Shown: piece by piece, positions 1 to 7,672 of the stretch | Position numbering within the stretch: position 1 is the first letter of the stretch | How the letters are laid out: the number at the start of each line of letters is the position of its first letter | Assembly (NCBI RefSeq): GCF_003116135.1 | Contig: NZ_PDOA01000003.1 | Location: forward strand, 62,001 to 126,000 | DNA: 64,000 bases | Origin: Teichococcus aestuarii | Lineage (GTDB): Bacteria > Pseudomonadota > Alphaproteobacteria > Acetobacterales > Acetobacteraceae | Direction: 5' to 3' | Notes under the pieces: generated by a model | What the model was told of the DNA's origin: nothing | The model's input: only the letters and a program-made list of their open reading frames with translations | Database searches by the model: none | Program-made: the position numbers and the translations under genes

Positions 1-145
1 CCGCTTCTACAGGCAGCGCCCCCCCGGTGCAACCGAGCAGGCCGCGCGGCGCGCCGATTCCGCCGCCGGATTGACCGGCCGGGCGCCCCTTCCTACAGCT
101 TGCCGCCGCGGGGCGCGGCCCCGCCTCCACCACCGGGTCAGGCGC

Positions 146-1006
146 ATGAACATCCTCTCCATCCAGTCCTGGGTCGCCTACGGGCATGTCGGCAATGCCT
201 CGGCGGTGTTTCCGCTGCAAAGGCTGGGGGCCGAGGTCTGGGCGGTGAACACGGTGCAGTTCTCCAACCACACCGGCTACGGCTCCTGGCGCGGGCAGGT
301 CTTCGGCGCCGATCTGGTGCGCGACCTGGTGCAGGGCATCGAGGACCGCGGCGCCCTGCCCCGCTGCGACGCCGTGCTCTCCGGCTACATGGGCGACGCC
401 GCCATCGGCGAGGCGATCCTGGAGGCGGTGGCCAAGGTGAAGGCCGCCAGCCCCGCCGCGCTCTATTGCTGCGACCCGGTGATCGGCGATGTCGGGCGCG
501 GCGTCTTCGTCCGCCCCGGCATCCCGGAGTTCATGCGCGACCGCGCCGTGCCGGCGGCCGACATCCTCACCCCCAACCAGTTCGAGCTGGAATGGATGAC
601 GGGGATGCCCGTCACCACCCTGGCCGAGGCCAAGGCAGCGGTCGCGGCGCTGCAGGCCACCATGGCGCCGGGCGGGCCGCGCTGCGTGCTCGTCACCTCG
701 CTACGCGTGGCCGAGACGCCGGAGGACCGGATCGAGATGCTGGCGGCCGAGGGGGGTGCGTTCTACCGCGTCGCCACGCCGATGCTGCCGCTCTCGGTGA
801 ACGGCGCGGGCGACGCCATCGCGGCGCTGTTCCTGTTCCACCGGGTGAAGAGCGGCAGCGCCAGCGCGGCGCTGGCGGCCGCCGCCTCCTCCATCTACGG
901 GCTGCTGCGGCGGACCTCGGAGGCGGCGTCGCGCGAGATCCTCACCGTGGCGGCGCAGGAGGAGTTCGTGGCGCCGAGCCGGGTTTTTCTCGCGGAAGGC
1001 TGCTGA
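146..1006 (+). CDS. pdxY: Pyridoxal kinase PdxY
   Basis: This 286-residue protein should phosphorylate pyridoxal to pyridoxal 5'-phosphate in the cytosolic vitamin B6 salvage pathway. It shows the ribokinase-fold features of the family: an N-terminal MNILSIQSWVAYGHVGN substrate loop, TPNQFELEWMTG near residues 142-153, and NGAGDAIAALF near 219-229, which carries the catalytic Asp. Length is normal for PdxY. The ATG at 146 is chosen because homology begins exactly there; an upstream in-frame ATG at 71 would add 25 unrelated Arg-rich residues. A hairpin follows directly. The gene stands alone, convergent with the binding-protein gene. PdxK is the only close alternative name. Confidence 0.93.
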   Translation: MNILSIQSWVAYGHVGNASAVFPLQRLGAEVWAVNTVQFSNHTGYGSWRGQVFGADLVRDLVQGIEDRGALPRCDAVLSGYMGDAAIGEAILEAVAKVKAASPAALYCCDPVIGDVGRGVFVRPGIPEFMRDRAVPAADILTPNQFELEWMTGMPVTTLAEAKAAVAALQATMAPGGPRCVLVTSLRVAETPEDRIEMLAAEGGAFYRVATPMLPLSVNGAGDAIAALFLFHRVKSGSASAALAAAASSIYGLLRRTSEAASREILTVAAQEEFVAPSRVFLAEGC

Positions 1007-1017
1007 GCAGAAGAAGG

Positions 1018-1039
1018 CCGGGGGAAGGAATTCCCCCGG
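1018..1039. terminator. Hairpin between convergent pdxY and binding-protein gene
   Basis: A perfect 9-bp stem (1018-1026 with 1031-1039) closes a GGAA loop, followed on the + strand by a C/T-rich run (ATCTTTCTTCTG). It ends pdxY and may also serve the convergent gene. The same stem-loop design recurs after hemB and after the aldo/keto reductase gene. Confidence 0.6.
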
Positions 1040-1063
1040 GCCCCCATCTTTCTTCTGTAAGTC

Positions 1064-2653
1064 TCAGGCGCGCTTGACGTTGAGGGGGAGCGCCATGCCC
1101 TTGCGGTGGCCGGTCAGGTTGCTGCGCCAGGCGCTGTCGATCAGGTACTGGCCCAGCGGGTAGTAGGGCACGTCCTGGAAGAACTGCGTCTGGATCTCGC
1201 GGCCGATGCGCTGCTGCGCGGCAAGGTCCGGCGCGTCGAACCACTGGTCGCGCAGCTCCTCCAGCTTCGGCGCGGTGGGCCAGCCGAACCAGGCATTCTG
1301 GCCGTTCGCCCGCAGCAGCGGGTGGCCGCCCGGATTGGCCAGGTCCATGCCGCCGAACAGCACGATCAGCGCGCTCCAGCCGCCCTGGCCCGGCGGGTTC
1401 TTGTTGGCGCGGCGCTGCAGCAGCGTGCCCCAGTCGGAGGTGGCGCTCTCCACGTTCAGCCCGGTGCGCTGCAGCATGTCGGTCGCCACGGCGGTCAGGT
1501 TGTTGTTGTTGACGATGTCGGTGGGGTGCAGCATCACCACCTTCTCGCCCTTGTAGCCGGCGGCCTGGACGGCGCGCTTCGCCGCCTCGAAGTCGCGCGG
1601 GCCGGTCAGCGCCTCCATGCCGGCGTCGGACGCCATCGGGCTGCCCTCGGGGAAGCAGCCGATCCCCTCGCGCCACAGGTCGCGGTTGTCGCCCATGATG
1701 GCGGTCATGTAGTCGGCCTGCCGGATGGCGGGCAGCAGGGCGCGGCGCAGCGCCGGGTTGTCGAAGGGCGGGTGCAGGTGGTTGGGGCGCAGCATCGCCA
1801 CCGTGCCGCCGAAATCCAGCCGGTCCACCGTGATGTTGCGGCCGCGGCGCAGCAGCGGGCGCAGGTCGGGCGCCACCTGCTCCCACCAATCCACCTCGCC
1901 GGCCTGCAGCGCGGCGGCGGCTGTCGCGGGGTCGGGGATGTGCTTCCATTCCAGCCGCTCGAACAGCGCCAGCTTCGGCCCCGCCGTCAGGCTGACGGCG
2001 CCGCCGGCCGGCTTGTAGCCCTCGAAGCGGCGATAGACGACCTGGCTGCCCGAGACTCGCTCCTCGGCCACGAAGCGGTAGGGGCCGGAGCCCACCACCT
2101 CGGTGAAGGCGCGGCCCGGGTCCTGCGTCGCGAAGCGCTCGGGGTAGATGAAGCAGGGATAGGAGGAGGCCTTGGCCAGCGCGTCCAGCATCGGGCCGAA
2201 GGGGCGCTTCAGGCGGATCTCGAAGCGCCGGTCGTCCAGCGCGCGGATCTCCTCGACACGCTGCGAGAGCGTCTGGCCATGCGTGTCCCGCAGCATCCAG
2301 CGCCTGATCGAGGCCACGGCGTCGGCGGCGCGGATCGGCTCGTTGTCGTGGAAGCGGATGCCCTCGCGCAGCGTGAAGGTCCAGCGCTTGCCGTCATCCT
2401 CCACCGTATGGCCGGCGGCGAGCTGCGGCTGCGGGCGGAAATCGAGGTCCAGCCCGTACAGCGTGTCCCAGCAGAGGTGGCCGTGGTTGCGCGTCGGGTA
2501 GGCGGTGGTGTTCAGCGGATCGAGGATGCTGAGATCGGCCTGCGGGATGAAGCGCAGCACCTGATTGGCCTCGCCCTGCGCCAGGGCCGGGCGGGCGAGG
2601 TGCGCGGCGGCGGTCAGGCCGGCGGTGCCGGCCAGGAAACTGCGTCGCTGCAT
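1064..2653 (-). CDS. Peptide/nickel-type ABC transporter substrate-binding protein (SBP_bac_5)
   Basis: This 529-residue periplasmic solute-binding protein is of the dipeptide/oligopeptide family. The N-terminus has a twin-arginine-type signal (MQRRSFLAGTAGLTAAAHLA, cleavage near ALA-QG), so it is probably exported by Tat or Sec. Family hallmarks include LDPLNTTAYPTRNHG near the mature start and the internal VEDDGKRWTFTLREGIRFHD, the usual cluster 5 segment. No permease or ATPase genes lie beside it, so it is an orphan binding protein and its substrate cannot be read from context. Length is normal for the family. Confidence 0.88.
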   Translation of the reverse strand: MQRRSFLAGTAGLTAAAHLARPALAQGEANQVLRFIPQADLSILDPLNTTAYPTRNHGHLCWDTLYGLDLDFRPQPQLAAGHTVEDDGKRWTFTLREGIRFHDNEPIRAADAVASIRRWMLRDTHGQTLSQRVEEIRALDDRRFEIRLKRPFGPMLDALAKASSYPCFIYPERFATQDPGRAFTEVVGSGPYRFVAEERVSGSQVVYRRFEGYKPAGGAVSLTAGPKLALFERLEWKHIPDPATAAAALQAGEVDWWEQVAPDLRPLLRRGRNITVDRLDFGGTVAMLRPNHLHPPFDNPALRRALLPAIRQADYMTAIMGDNRDLWREGIGCFPEGSPMASDAGMEALTGPRDFEAAKRAVQAAGYKGEKVVMLHPTDIVNNNNLTAVATDMLQRTGLNVESATSDWGTLLQRRANKNPPGQGGWSALIVLFGGMDLANPGGHPLLRANGQNAWFGWPTAPKLEELRDQWFDAPDLAAQQRIGREIQTQFFQDVPYYPLGQYLIDSAWRSNLTGHRKGMALPLNVKRA

Positions 2654-2740
2654 GAGGAACTCCCAGATCTACGGAACACGAAGGGCGGCATTCTGCACAT
2701 CCGCCCCCGCTCTTGAAGCGAAAGGATGGAGGGGCGCGGT

Positions 2741-3343
2741 TCAGCGCAGCGTCGAGCGCTCGGGCGAGAGGGTCCAGCCGGTGCCGATGTCGAGGGCACG
2801 GATCGCCTCCTCCGTGCGGCCGGTGGCGATGGCGGCCTCCGGCAGCGGGCCGGGCTCGCGCAGCCGGCGTAGCGTGGCCTCCGCCCCGGCGGGGAAGAGC
2901 GGCGGCACCAGCACGGCGGCGGCATCGTCCCGGCCCTCCAGCGCGCGGGCGGCCTGCGCCAGGGCCGCGATGGCCTGCTCCGGCAGCGCCGCCTCGGCCA
3001 GGCCCAGCGCGCCGCGCACCTCGCCCACCGCGCCGCGCAGCGCCAGCGTCAGCCCTGGCGGCAGGGCGGCGTAGCGCGGATCGGCGGCCAGGGTCTGCGC
3101 CAGGTATTCCAGCCGCGCGGCGGCGCGGGCGGTCTCGGCCGGGTGGCCCTGCAGCGCGGCGCCCTGGTCGGCGAAGGCGGCGGAGGCGAGGCGGGCGGCG
3201 CTGCGCACCGGGTCCTCGGCATTGGGCACCAGCTCCAGCGGCAGGCTGACCCGCGGGCGGGGCGTGCGCAGCTCCGCGCAGCCGGGCAGCACCAGGGCGG
3301 CCAGCAGCAGCGCCGTCAGGGGAAGGGCGGGGACTCGGCGCAT
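2741..3343 (-). CDS. Lipoprotein of unknown function (tandem paralogue 1)
   Basis: I do not recognise a named family. The 200-residue product begins MRRVPALPLTALLLAALVLPGC, a lipoprotein signal with an LPGC lipobox, so it is probably membrane-anchored. The body is Ala/Leu-rich and likely helical. It aligns with the next gene (3421-4008): both share LEY, an EVRGALG segment, an LFPxGAE segment and the same length. The start at 3343 is set by the signal peptide; the reading frame is open much further upstream. It lies 77 nt downstream of its paralogue on the same strand. Confidence 0.75.
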   Translation of the reverse strand: MRRVPALPLTALLLAALVLPGCAELRTPRPRVSLPLELVPNAEDPVRSAARLASAAFADQGAALQGHPAETARAAARLEYLAQTLAADPRYAALPPGLTLALRGAVGEVRGALGLAEAALPEQAIAALAQAARALEGRDDAAAVLVPPLFPAGAEATLRRLREPGPLPEAAIATGRTEEAIRALDIGTGWTLSPERSTLR

Positions 3344-3420
3344 GCGGGGCACTCCGATCAGGTCAGGCGGGCAGAATGCCGCAGCCGGCGCGGCGTGCCA
3401 AAGCGGCGGCGCGGGCGGGC

Positions 3421-4008
3421 TCAGCGGCGGCGCGACAGGCTGCTCATCTCGAACGGCTCCTCCGGTCCGAACTCCCAGTGGCGCAGGGCGCGCAGGGTGC
3501 CGGCATTGGCCTGGGGCAGCCGGGGCAGCTGGCCGAGGCGGCGCCACACCTCGGCGCCGCCGAGCGGGAACAGGCCCGGTGGCAGCGCGGCCGGCCCCGC
3601 CGGGTCGCCGCCCGGGGCGGTGGCCGCCGCCGCCATCGCGTCGATCACCGCCTGCGGCGGCGCGGTGGAGGGAATGCCCAGCGCGCCGCGCACCTCGTCC
3701 CGCGCCGCCAGCAGCGAGGGCGAGACCATGCCGACATCGCCGAAGCGGCCGGAGGGCAGCTCCACCGCGATGTATTCGAGTTGCGCCACGGCGAGCGCCG
3801 CCAGCGCCGGGCGGCCATGCAGGCGCTCCGGCGCGGAAAAGGCGGCGGCGGCGCCGCGGATGGCCGCCGTGGCGGGAGCCGGCGCGCCGCGCGCCGCCGC
3901 GGCCGGCAGCGTCACGGGCGGCGTGGGCGGCGCCAGGGCGCAGCCGGCGAGGACCAGCCCCAGCGCCAGCCCGAGGGCGGGCCGCGACACGGCGGGGCGC
4001 GGCATCAT
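3421..4008 (-). CDS. Lipoprotein of unknown function (tandem paralogue 2)
   Basis: This 195-residue protein has a lipoprotein signal (ALGLALGLVLAGC) and a Pro/Ala-rich stretch after the Cys. It is a diverged copy of the neighbouring gene at 2741-3343, sharing AQLEYIA, ARDEVRGALGI and LFPLGGAEVWRRL. Its ATG overlaps the stop of the gamma-carbonic anhydrase-like gene by 4 nt (ATGA), so translation is probably coupled. An ATG three bases later is also possible. No function can be assigned; outer or inner membrane anchoring is inferred from the lipobox only. Confidence 0.75.
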   Translation of the reverse strand: MMPRPAVSRPALGLALGLVLAGCALAPPTPPVTLPAAAARGAPAPATAAIRGAAAAFSAPERLHGRPALAALAVAQLEYIAVELPSGRFGDVGMVSPSLLAARDEVRGALGIPSTAPPQAVIDAMAAAATAPGGDPAGPAALPPGLFPLGGAEVWRRLGQLPRLPQANAGTLRALRHWEFGPEEPFEMSSLSRRR

Positions 4009-4538
4009 GCGCCCCCGGTCACCAGCGAGGTGCGGTGCCGCTTGGCCAGTTCCACATAGTGTGCCGCGGTGCGGTCCCAGCGCGCGCGCTCCTCCGCCTC
4101 CATCAGCCGCACCTTGCGGGCGGGCGAGCCCAGCCACAGCTCGTTGGCGCCGATCCGCTTGCCGGGCGCGAGCAGCCCGCCGGCACCCAGCATGCCGCCC
4201 TCCTCGATCACCGCGCCGTCCAGCACCGTGGCGCCCATGCCGACGAAGGCGCGGTCGTGCAGCGTGCAGGCATGGATGATGCAGGCATGGCCGATGGTGA
4301 CGTCGGCGCCGATGATGGTGGGGTGGGTGCCGGCATTCACATGGACGATGCTGCCGTCCTGGATGTTGCTGCGGGCGCCGACGCGGATGAAGTTGGTGTC
4401 GCCGCGCAGCACGCAGTGATACCAGACGCTGGCATCCGCCCCCAGCTCGACATCGCCGATGACGGCGGCGCTGGGCGCGACGAAGGCGCTGGGGTCGATG
4501 GTGGGCAGGCGCCCTTCGAAGGGATGGAGCGGAGCCAT
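4005..4538 (-). CDS. Gamma-carbonic anhydrase-like hexapeptide-repeat protein
   Basis: A 177-residue left-handed beta-helix protein of the gamma-carbonic anhydrase/PaaY-YrdA group. Hexapeptide repeats run from about residue 18 to 135. The three zinc-type histidines are present (HVNAGTHPTIIG and TIGHACIIHACTL), as is the GDTNFIRVGARSNIQDGS segment. True carbonic anhydrase activity is uncertain because many members lack it. The stop overlaps the start of the downstream lipoprotein gene (ATGA). The cytosolic location follows from the lack of a signal peptide. Confidence 0.88.
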   Translation of the reverse strand: MAPLHPFEGRLPTIDPSAFVAPSAAVIGDVELGADASVWYHCVLRGDTNFIRVGARSNIQDGSIVHVNAGTHPTIIGADVTIGHACIIHACTLHDRAFVGMGATVLDGAVIEEGGMLGAGGLLAPGKRIGANELWLGSPARKVRLMEAEERARWDRTAAHYVELAKRHRTSLVTGGA

Positions 4539-4567
4539 GGGCGTGACGGGTTCCTCGCGCTGCGGCG

Positions 4568-4595
4568 GGGTTGGCCCGCCAGGGTTGGCCCGCCA
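4568..4595. repeat. Tandem 14-bp direct repeat (2 copies)
   Basis: GGGTTGGCCCGCCA occurs twice back to back (4568-4581 and 4582-4595) in the space between argC and the carbonic anhydrase-like gene. The rest of this 166-bp spacer is G/C-rich with no recognisable site. Confidence 0.7.
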
Positions 4596-4704
4596 CCCTG
4601 GCGGCGGGCATGGGCGGGAGGGGCTGCCCCCCTCGCCCGCATCATCCTGCCCGCTGGCGCCGGGCGGAAGGGGGTGCCCCCCCGCGCCCCGCGCCGGCGG
4701 CGTC

Positions 4705-5655
4705 TCAGGCGGCCTGCCGCGCCGCCTGCTCCAGCCCGAGCATCAGGCCGATATTCTGCACCGCGGCCGCCGAGGCGCCCTTGCCCAGATTGTCCAGCCG
4801 CGCCACCAGAACGGCTTGGTGCCGCGCCGCGTTGCCGAACACCCGCAGTTCCAGCCCGTTGGTGTCGTTCAGCGCCTCGGGCTCCAGCTTGCCATTGGCC
4901 GGCGCCGGCACGACCCGCACCCAGGGCGAGCCTTCGTAATGCGCGGCCAGCGCCGCCCGCAGATCCTCCGGCGCGGGGTTGCCCGGCAGGGTGTCGAGAT
5001 GCAGCGGGATGGAGACGAGCATCCCCTGCCGGTAGTTGCCGACGCTGGGGACGAAGATCGGCCGCCGCGTCAGGCCGGAATAGAGCTGCAGCTCCGGCAG
5101 GTGCTTGTGCTCCAGCCCCAGCCCGTACAGCTCGAAGGCCGGCGCGGTGCCGCCCTCATAGGCCTCGATCATCGCCTTGCCGCCGCCGGAATAGCCCGAG
5201 ACGGCATTGACGGTGATAGGGTGGTCGGCCGGGATCAGCCCGGCATCGACCAGCGGCCGCAGCAGGGCGATGCCGCCCGTCGGGTAGCAGCCGGGGTTGG
5301 AAACGCGCGGGCTGGCCGCCACCGCCGCCGCCTGCGCCGCCGACAGCTCGGGGAAGCCATAGGCCCAGTCCGGGTTCACCCGGTGGGCGGTGGAGGCGTC
5401 GAGCAGCTTGGGCGCGTCGGCGCCGAGGCTGGCGGCCATGGCCGCGCTCTCCTTCGCTGCCTCGTCCGGCAGGCAGAGCACCACCAGGTCCACCTCGGCC
5501 ATCAGGGCACGCTTGGCCTCGGGGTCCTTGCGCTGCGCCGGGTCGATCGAGCGCAGGGCGATGCCGGGCAGCGCCTCGAGGCGCTGGCGGATGCCCAGCC
5601 CCGTTGTGCCGGCTTCGCCGTCGATGAAGATCGCGGGAACGGAACCCTTGGCCAT
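4705..5655 (-). CDS. argC: N-acetyl-gamma-glutamyl-phosphate reductase, short type (ArgC)
   Basis: ArgC reduces N-acetylglutamyl phosphate to the semialdehyde in arginine synthesis, using NADPH in the cytosol. At 316 residues it belongs to the short (type 2) form. The N-terminus [18 protein letters not shown] is the type 2 nucleotide-binding loop, and the catalytic Cys is Cys123 in [10 protein letters not shown]. It lies downstream of rpsI, separated by two hairpins, so it may have its own promoter. The start has a GAGGGCC-like Shine-Dalgarno a few bases upstream. Confidence 0.95.
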   Translation of the reverse strand: MAKGSVPAIFIDGEAGTTGLGIRQRLEALPGIALRSIDPAQRKDPEAKRALMAEVDLVVLCLPDEAAKESAAMAASLGADAPKLLDASTAHRVNPDWAYGFPELSAAQAAAVAASPRVSNPGCYPTGGIALLRPLVDAGLIPADHPITVNAVSGYSGGGKAMIEAYEGGTAPAFELYGLGLEHKHLPELQLYSGLTRRPIFVPSVGNYRQGMLVSIPLHLDTLPGNPAPEDLRAALAAHYEGSPWVRVVPAPANGKLEPEALNDTNGLELRVFGNAARHQAVLVARLDNLGKGASAAAVQNIGLMLGLEQAARQAA

Positions 5656-5696
5656 CTGGCCCTCCTTCAGGGTCGGTGACGATAGCAGAATGCAGA

Positions 5697-5724
5697 AAGG
5701 GCGGGTCCTCGCGGACCCGCCCTT
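5697..5724 (-). terminator. Hairpin 1 downstream of rpsI
   Basis: A perfect 12-bp stem, AAGGGCGGGTCC with GGACCCGCCCTT, closes a TCGC loop. It lies in the rpsI-argC gap. The leftward flank has no clear U run, so termination could be weak or Rho-dependent. Confidence 0.6.
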
Positions 5725-5744
5725 GCCGATGAACAGCCCTTGAT

Positions 5745-5768
5745 CGGGCCGGCGCGTACGCCGGCCCG
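5745..5768 (-). terminator. Hairpin 2 directly after rpsI
   Basis: A perfect 10-bp stem (5745-5754 with 5759-5768) with a CGTA loop sits 6 nt beyond the rpsI stop codon and 20 nt before the second hairpin. Together they form a tandem-hairpin end to the ribosomal protein operon. Confidence 0.55.
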
Positions 5769-5774
5769 CCAGCG

Positions 5775-6272
5775 TCAGCGCTTGCTGAACTGGAAGGAGC
5801 GTCGGGCCTTGGCCTTGCCGTACTTCTTGCGCTCGACGACGCGCGGGTCGCGCGTCAGGAAGCCGGCCTTCTTCAGGATCGGCCGCAGGGCCGGCTCGAA
5901 GTTGGTCAGGGCGCGGCTGATGCCGTGGCGCACCGCGCCGGCCTGGCCGGAGAGCCCGCCGCCGACGACCGTGCAGTACACATCGAACTGCTGGTAGCGG
6001 TCGGCCACCAGGAAGGGCTGCGCGATCAGCATGCGCAGCACCGGCCGGGCGAAGTACTTAGAGGCGGCCTTGCCGTTGATCTCGACAGTGCCCTTGCCCG
6101 GCTTCACCCAGACGCGCGCGATGGCGTTCTTGCGGCGGCCCGTGGCGTAGGAGCGGCCGAACTGGTCCTTCTTCGGCTCGCGCGGCGCGGCGGCGGCCTC
6201 ACCGGCGGCCGGGGTGCCGGCGACCAGGTTCTTCAGCTCGGACAGCGAAGTGGCGGTGGTCTGTTCGCTCAT
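5775..6272 (-). CDS. rpsI: 30S ribosomal protein S9
   Basis: S9 sits in the small-subunit head with its C-terminal tail reaching the P-site tRNA. The 165-residue protein has an alphaproteobacterial N-terminal extension of about 35 residues. The conserved body starts at [22 protein letters not shown] and ends in the invariant basic tail [11 protein letters not shown]. It follows rplM by 4 nt, forming the usual rplM-rpsI operon. Confidence 0.98.
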   Translation of the reverse strand: MSEQTTATSLSELKNLVAGTPAAGEAAAAPREPKKDQFGRSYATGRRKNAIARVWVKPGKGTVEINGKAASKYFARPVLRMLIAQPFLVADRYQQFDVYCTVVGGGLSGQAGAVRHGISRALTNFEPALRPILKKAGFLTRDPRVVERKKYGKAKARRSFQFSKR

Positions 6273-6276
6273 GATC

Positions 6277-6747
6277 TCAGGCCACCTTGTTCTTGCGGTT
6301 CAGGGCGGCGACGTCCAGCGTCTGGGGCTGCGCGCCGGCATGCGGGTGCTCGGCGCCCGCATAGACGTGCAGGTTCTTCATCTGCCGACGGCCCAGCGGG
6401 CCACGGGTGATCATGCGCTCCACGGCCTTCTCGATCACGCGCTCGGGGAAACGGCCCTCGAGGCGCTCACGGACGGTGCGCTCCTTGATCCCGCCGGGGT
6501 AGCCGGTGTGCCAGTAGAAGACCGACTGCTCGGCCTTGTTACCGGTCACCTTCACCTTCTCGGCGTTGACGATGACAACATGATCGCCGCAATCGACATG
6601 CGGCGTGAACTGCGGCTTGTGCTTGCCGCGGAGGTGATTGGCAACGAGGGCCGCGAGACGGCCGAGCACGAGCCCGTCCGCATCGATCAGCACCCAGCCC
6701 TTCTTGACCTCCGCCGGCTTCAGCGAGCGGGTCTGCGTGGTGAGCAT
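6277..6747 (-). CDS. rplM: 50S ribosomal protein L13
   Basis: This early-assembly large-subunit protein is 156 residues long. Signature segments are [22 protein letters not shown] near the N-terminus, [19 protein letters not shown], and the [16 protein letters not shown] region near the C-terminus. It is the first gene of rplM-rpsI and has a sigma70-like promoter upstream. Confidence 0.98.
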   Translation of the reverse strand: MLTTQTRSLKPAEVKKGWVLIDADGLVLGRLAALVANHLRGKHKPQFTPHVDCGDHVVIVNAEKVKVTGNKAEQSVFYWHTGYPGGIKERTVRERLEGRFPERVIEKAVERMITRGPLGRRQMKNLHVYAGAEHPHAGAQPQTLDVAALNRKNKVA

Positions 6748-6782
6748 GATCTGCTTTGCTTAGTCCTGGAAAGATGGGGCGG

Positions 6783-6811
6783 GTTATCGGCGCAACGCCC
6801 GGGGAGGTCAA
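6783..6811 (-). promoter_or_regulatory. Sigma70-type promoter of rplM-rpsI
   Basis: Read leftward, TTGACC (6811-6806) and GATAAC (6788-6783) are separated by 17 nt. This is a close match to housekeeping -35 and -10 elements, and it lies 36 nt before the rplM start codon. Confidence 0.7.
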
Positions 6812-6824
6812 GGGAAAAAGCTGT

Positions 6825-6838
6825 GGTATCATGATACC
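6825..6838. promoter_or_regulatory. 14-bp perfect palindrome upstream of the rplM promoter
   Basis: GGTATCATGATACC is a perfect palindrome lying just upstream of the rplM -35 box and 15 nt after the extensin-like gene. Leftward it is followed by ACAGCTTTTT, so it could be a short terminator (5-bp stem, CATG loop) for the extensin-like gene. It could also be an operator acting on rplM. Confidence 0.5.
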
Positions 6839-6853
6839 GTAGCCATCCCGGCC

Positions 6854-7555
6854 TCAGGAGCAGCGCGACCACCGCCCCCGGTCGAGGTGGAAATGGTCGC
6901 GGTGCGGCGCGTTGTAGTCCGGCCCCAGCACCGCCTTGAAGAAGCGGCAGGCGCCGTCCCGCGCATCCCGCAGGAAGGCGGCCTCCGGCCCCGCCCCCTC
7001 CCAGTCGCGCAGCAGGGTGATGGCGCGGCCATCGGCCAGGGTGAAGCCGGCGATGTCGATGGCGTTGGCCGTGGCGTGCTGGCTGCGGCGGCCCTCGGCG
7101 CGGTGATAGACGTTGCGGCAATTGTAGGTGCCGAGCTGCCGCACGGCACGCACGCCCTGGCCGAAATGCGCCCGCGCCGCCGGCTGCAGCGCGTGCCGCT
7201 CGAACATCGCCCAGGCCACCGCCAGCGGGCAGGTCACCACCGGCCCCGCCGGGCTGAGCGCGGCACGGCCGCCCTCCAGCCGCACCGTGTTCTCCAGCGG
7301 GCAGCCGGAATCCGAGGCACGGTCCGGCAGGCGCGCCATCGCCAGCCCCGACTGCTCCAGCGCGGCGAAGCAGGCCGCGGGCTCGCGCTCCAGCCGGGCC
7401 AGCTTCCAGGGCGTCACGAAATTGGGGGTGTCGCGGATGTCGAGCACGGCCCAGGGGTCCCAGCGCGGCGGCGGGCGCCACAGGCCCGAGACATAGAGGC
7501 CCGCCGGCGCCAGCAGCGACAGCAGCAGGAGGAGGATCACGACCCGGCGGAGCAT
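6854..7555 (-). CDS. Extensin-like protein (DUF-type M15/VanY-like fold)
   Basis: A 233-residue protein with one N-terminal hydrophobic segment (residues 5-24), so it is anchored or secreted. The C-terminal extensin-like domain has the metal-site motifs HATANAIDIAGF and HRDHFHLD together with paired Cys residues. The fold resembles D,D-peptidases of the M15 type, so a role at the cell wall is plausible but unproven. It is divergent from the M20 amidohydrolase gene. Confidence 0.85.
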   Translation of the reverse strand: MLRRVVILLLLLSLLAPAGLYVSGLWRPPPRWDPWAVLDIRDTPNFVTPWKLARLEREPAACFAALEQSGLAMARLPDRASDSGCPLENTVRLEGGRAALSPAGPVVTCPLAVAWAMFERHALQPAARAHFGQGVRAVRQLGTYNCRNVYHRAEGRRSQHATANAIDIAGFTLADGRAITLLRDWEGAGPEAAFLRDARDGACRFFKAVLGPDYNAPHRDHFHLDRGRWSRCS

Positions 7556-7672
7556 CCGCCCTCAGATGGTCCCGCCGGCGCTCCGGGGAACCCCCCTCCC
7601 CTTGCGGGGCGGCGGCACTCGCCGCAAAGCTGCACGCCTTCGCGACCACACCGACCGGACGGAACCCGCCCC

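Noticed and set aside
1-145. A gene end or promoter at the left edge
   Set aside because: The 145 bases before pdxY show no complete motif or coding frame that I can support.
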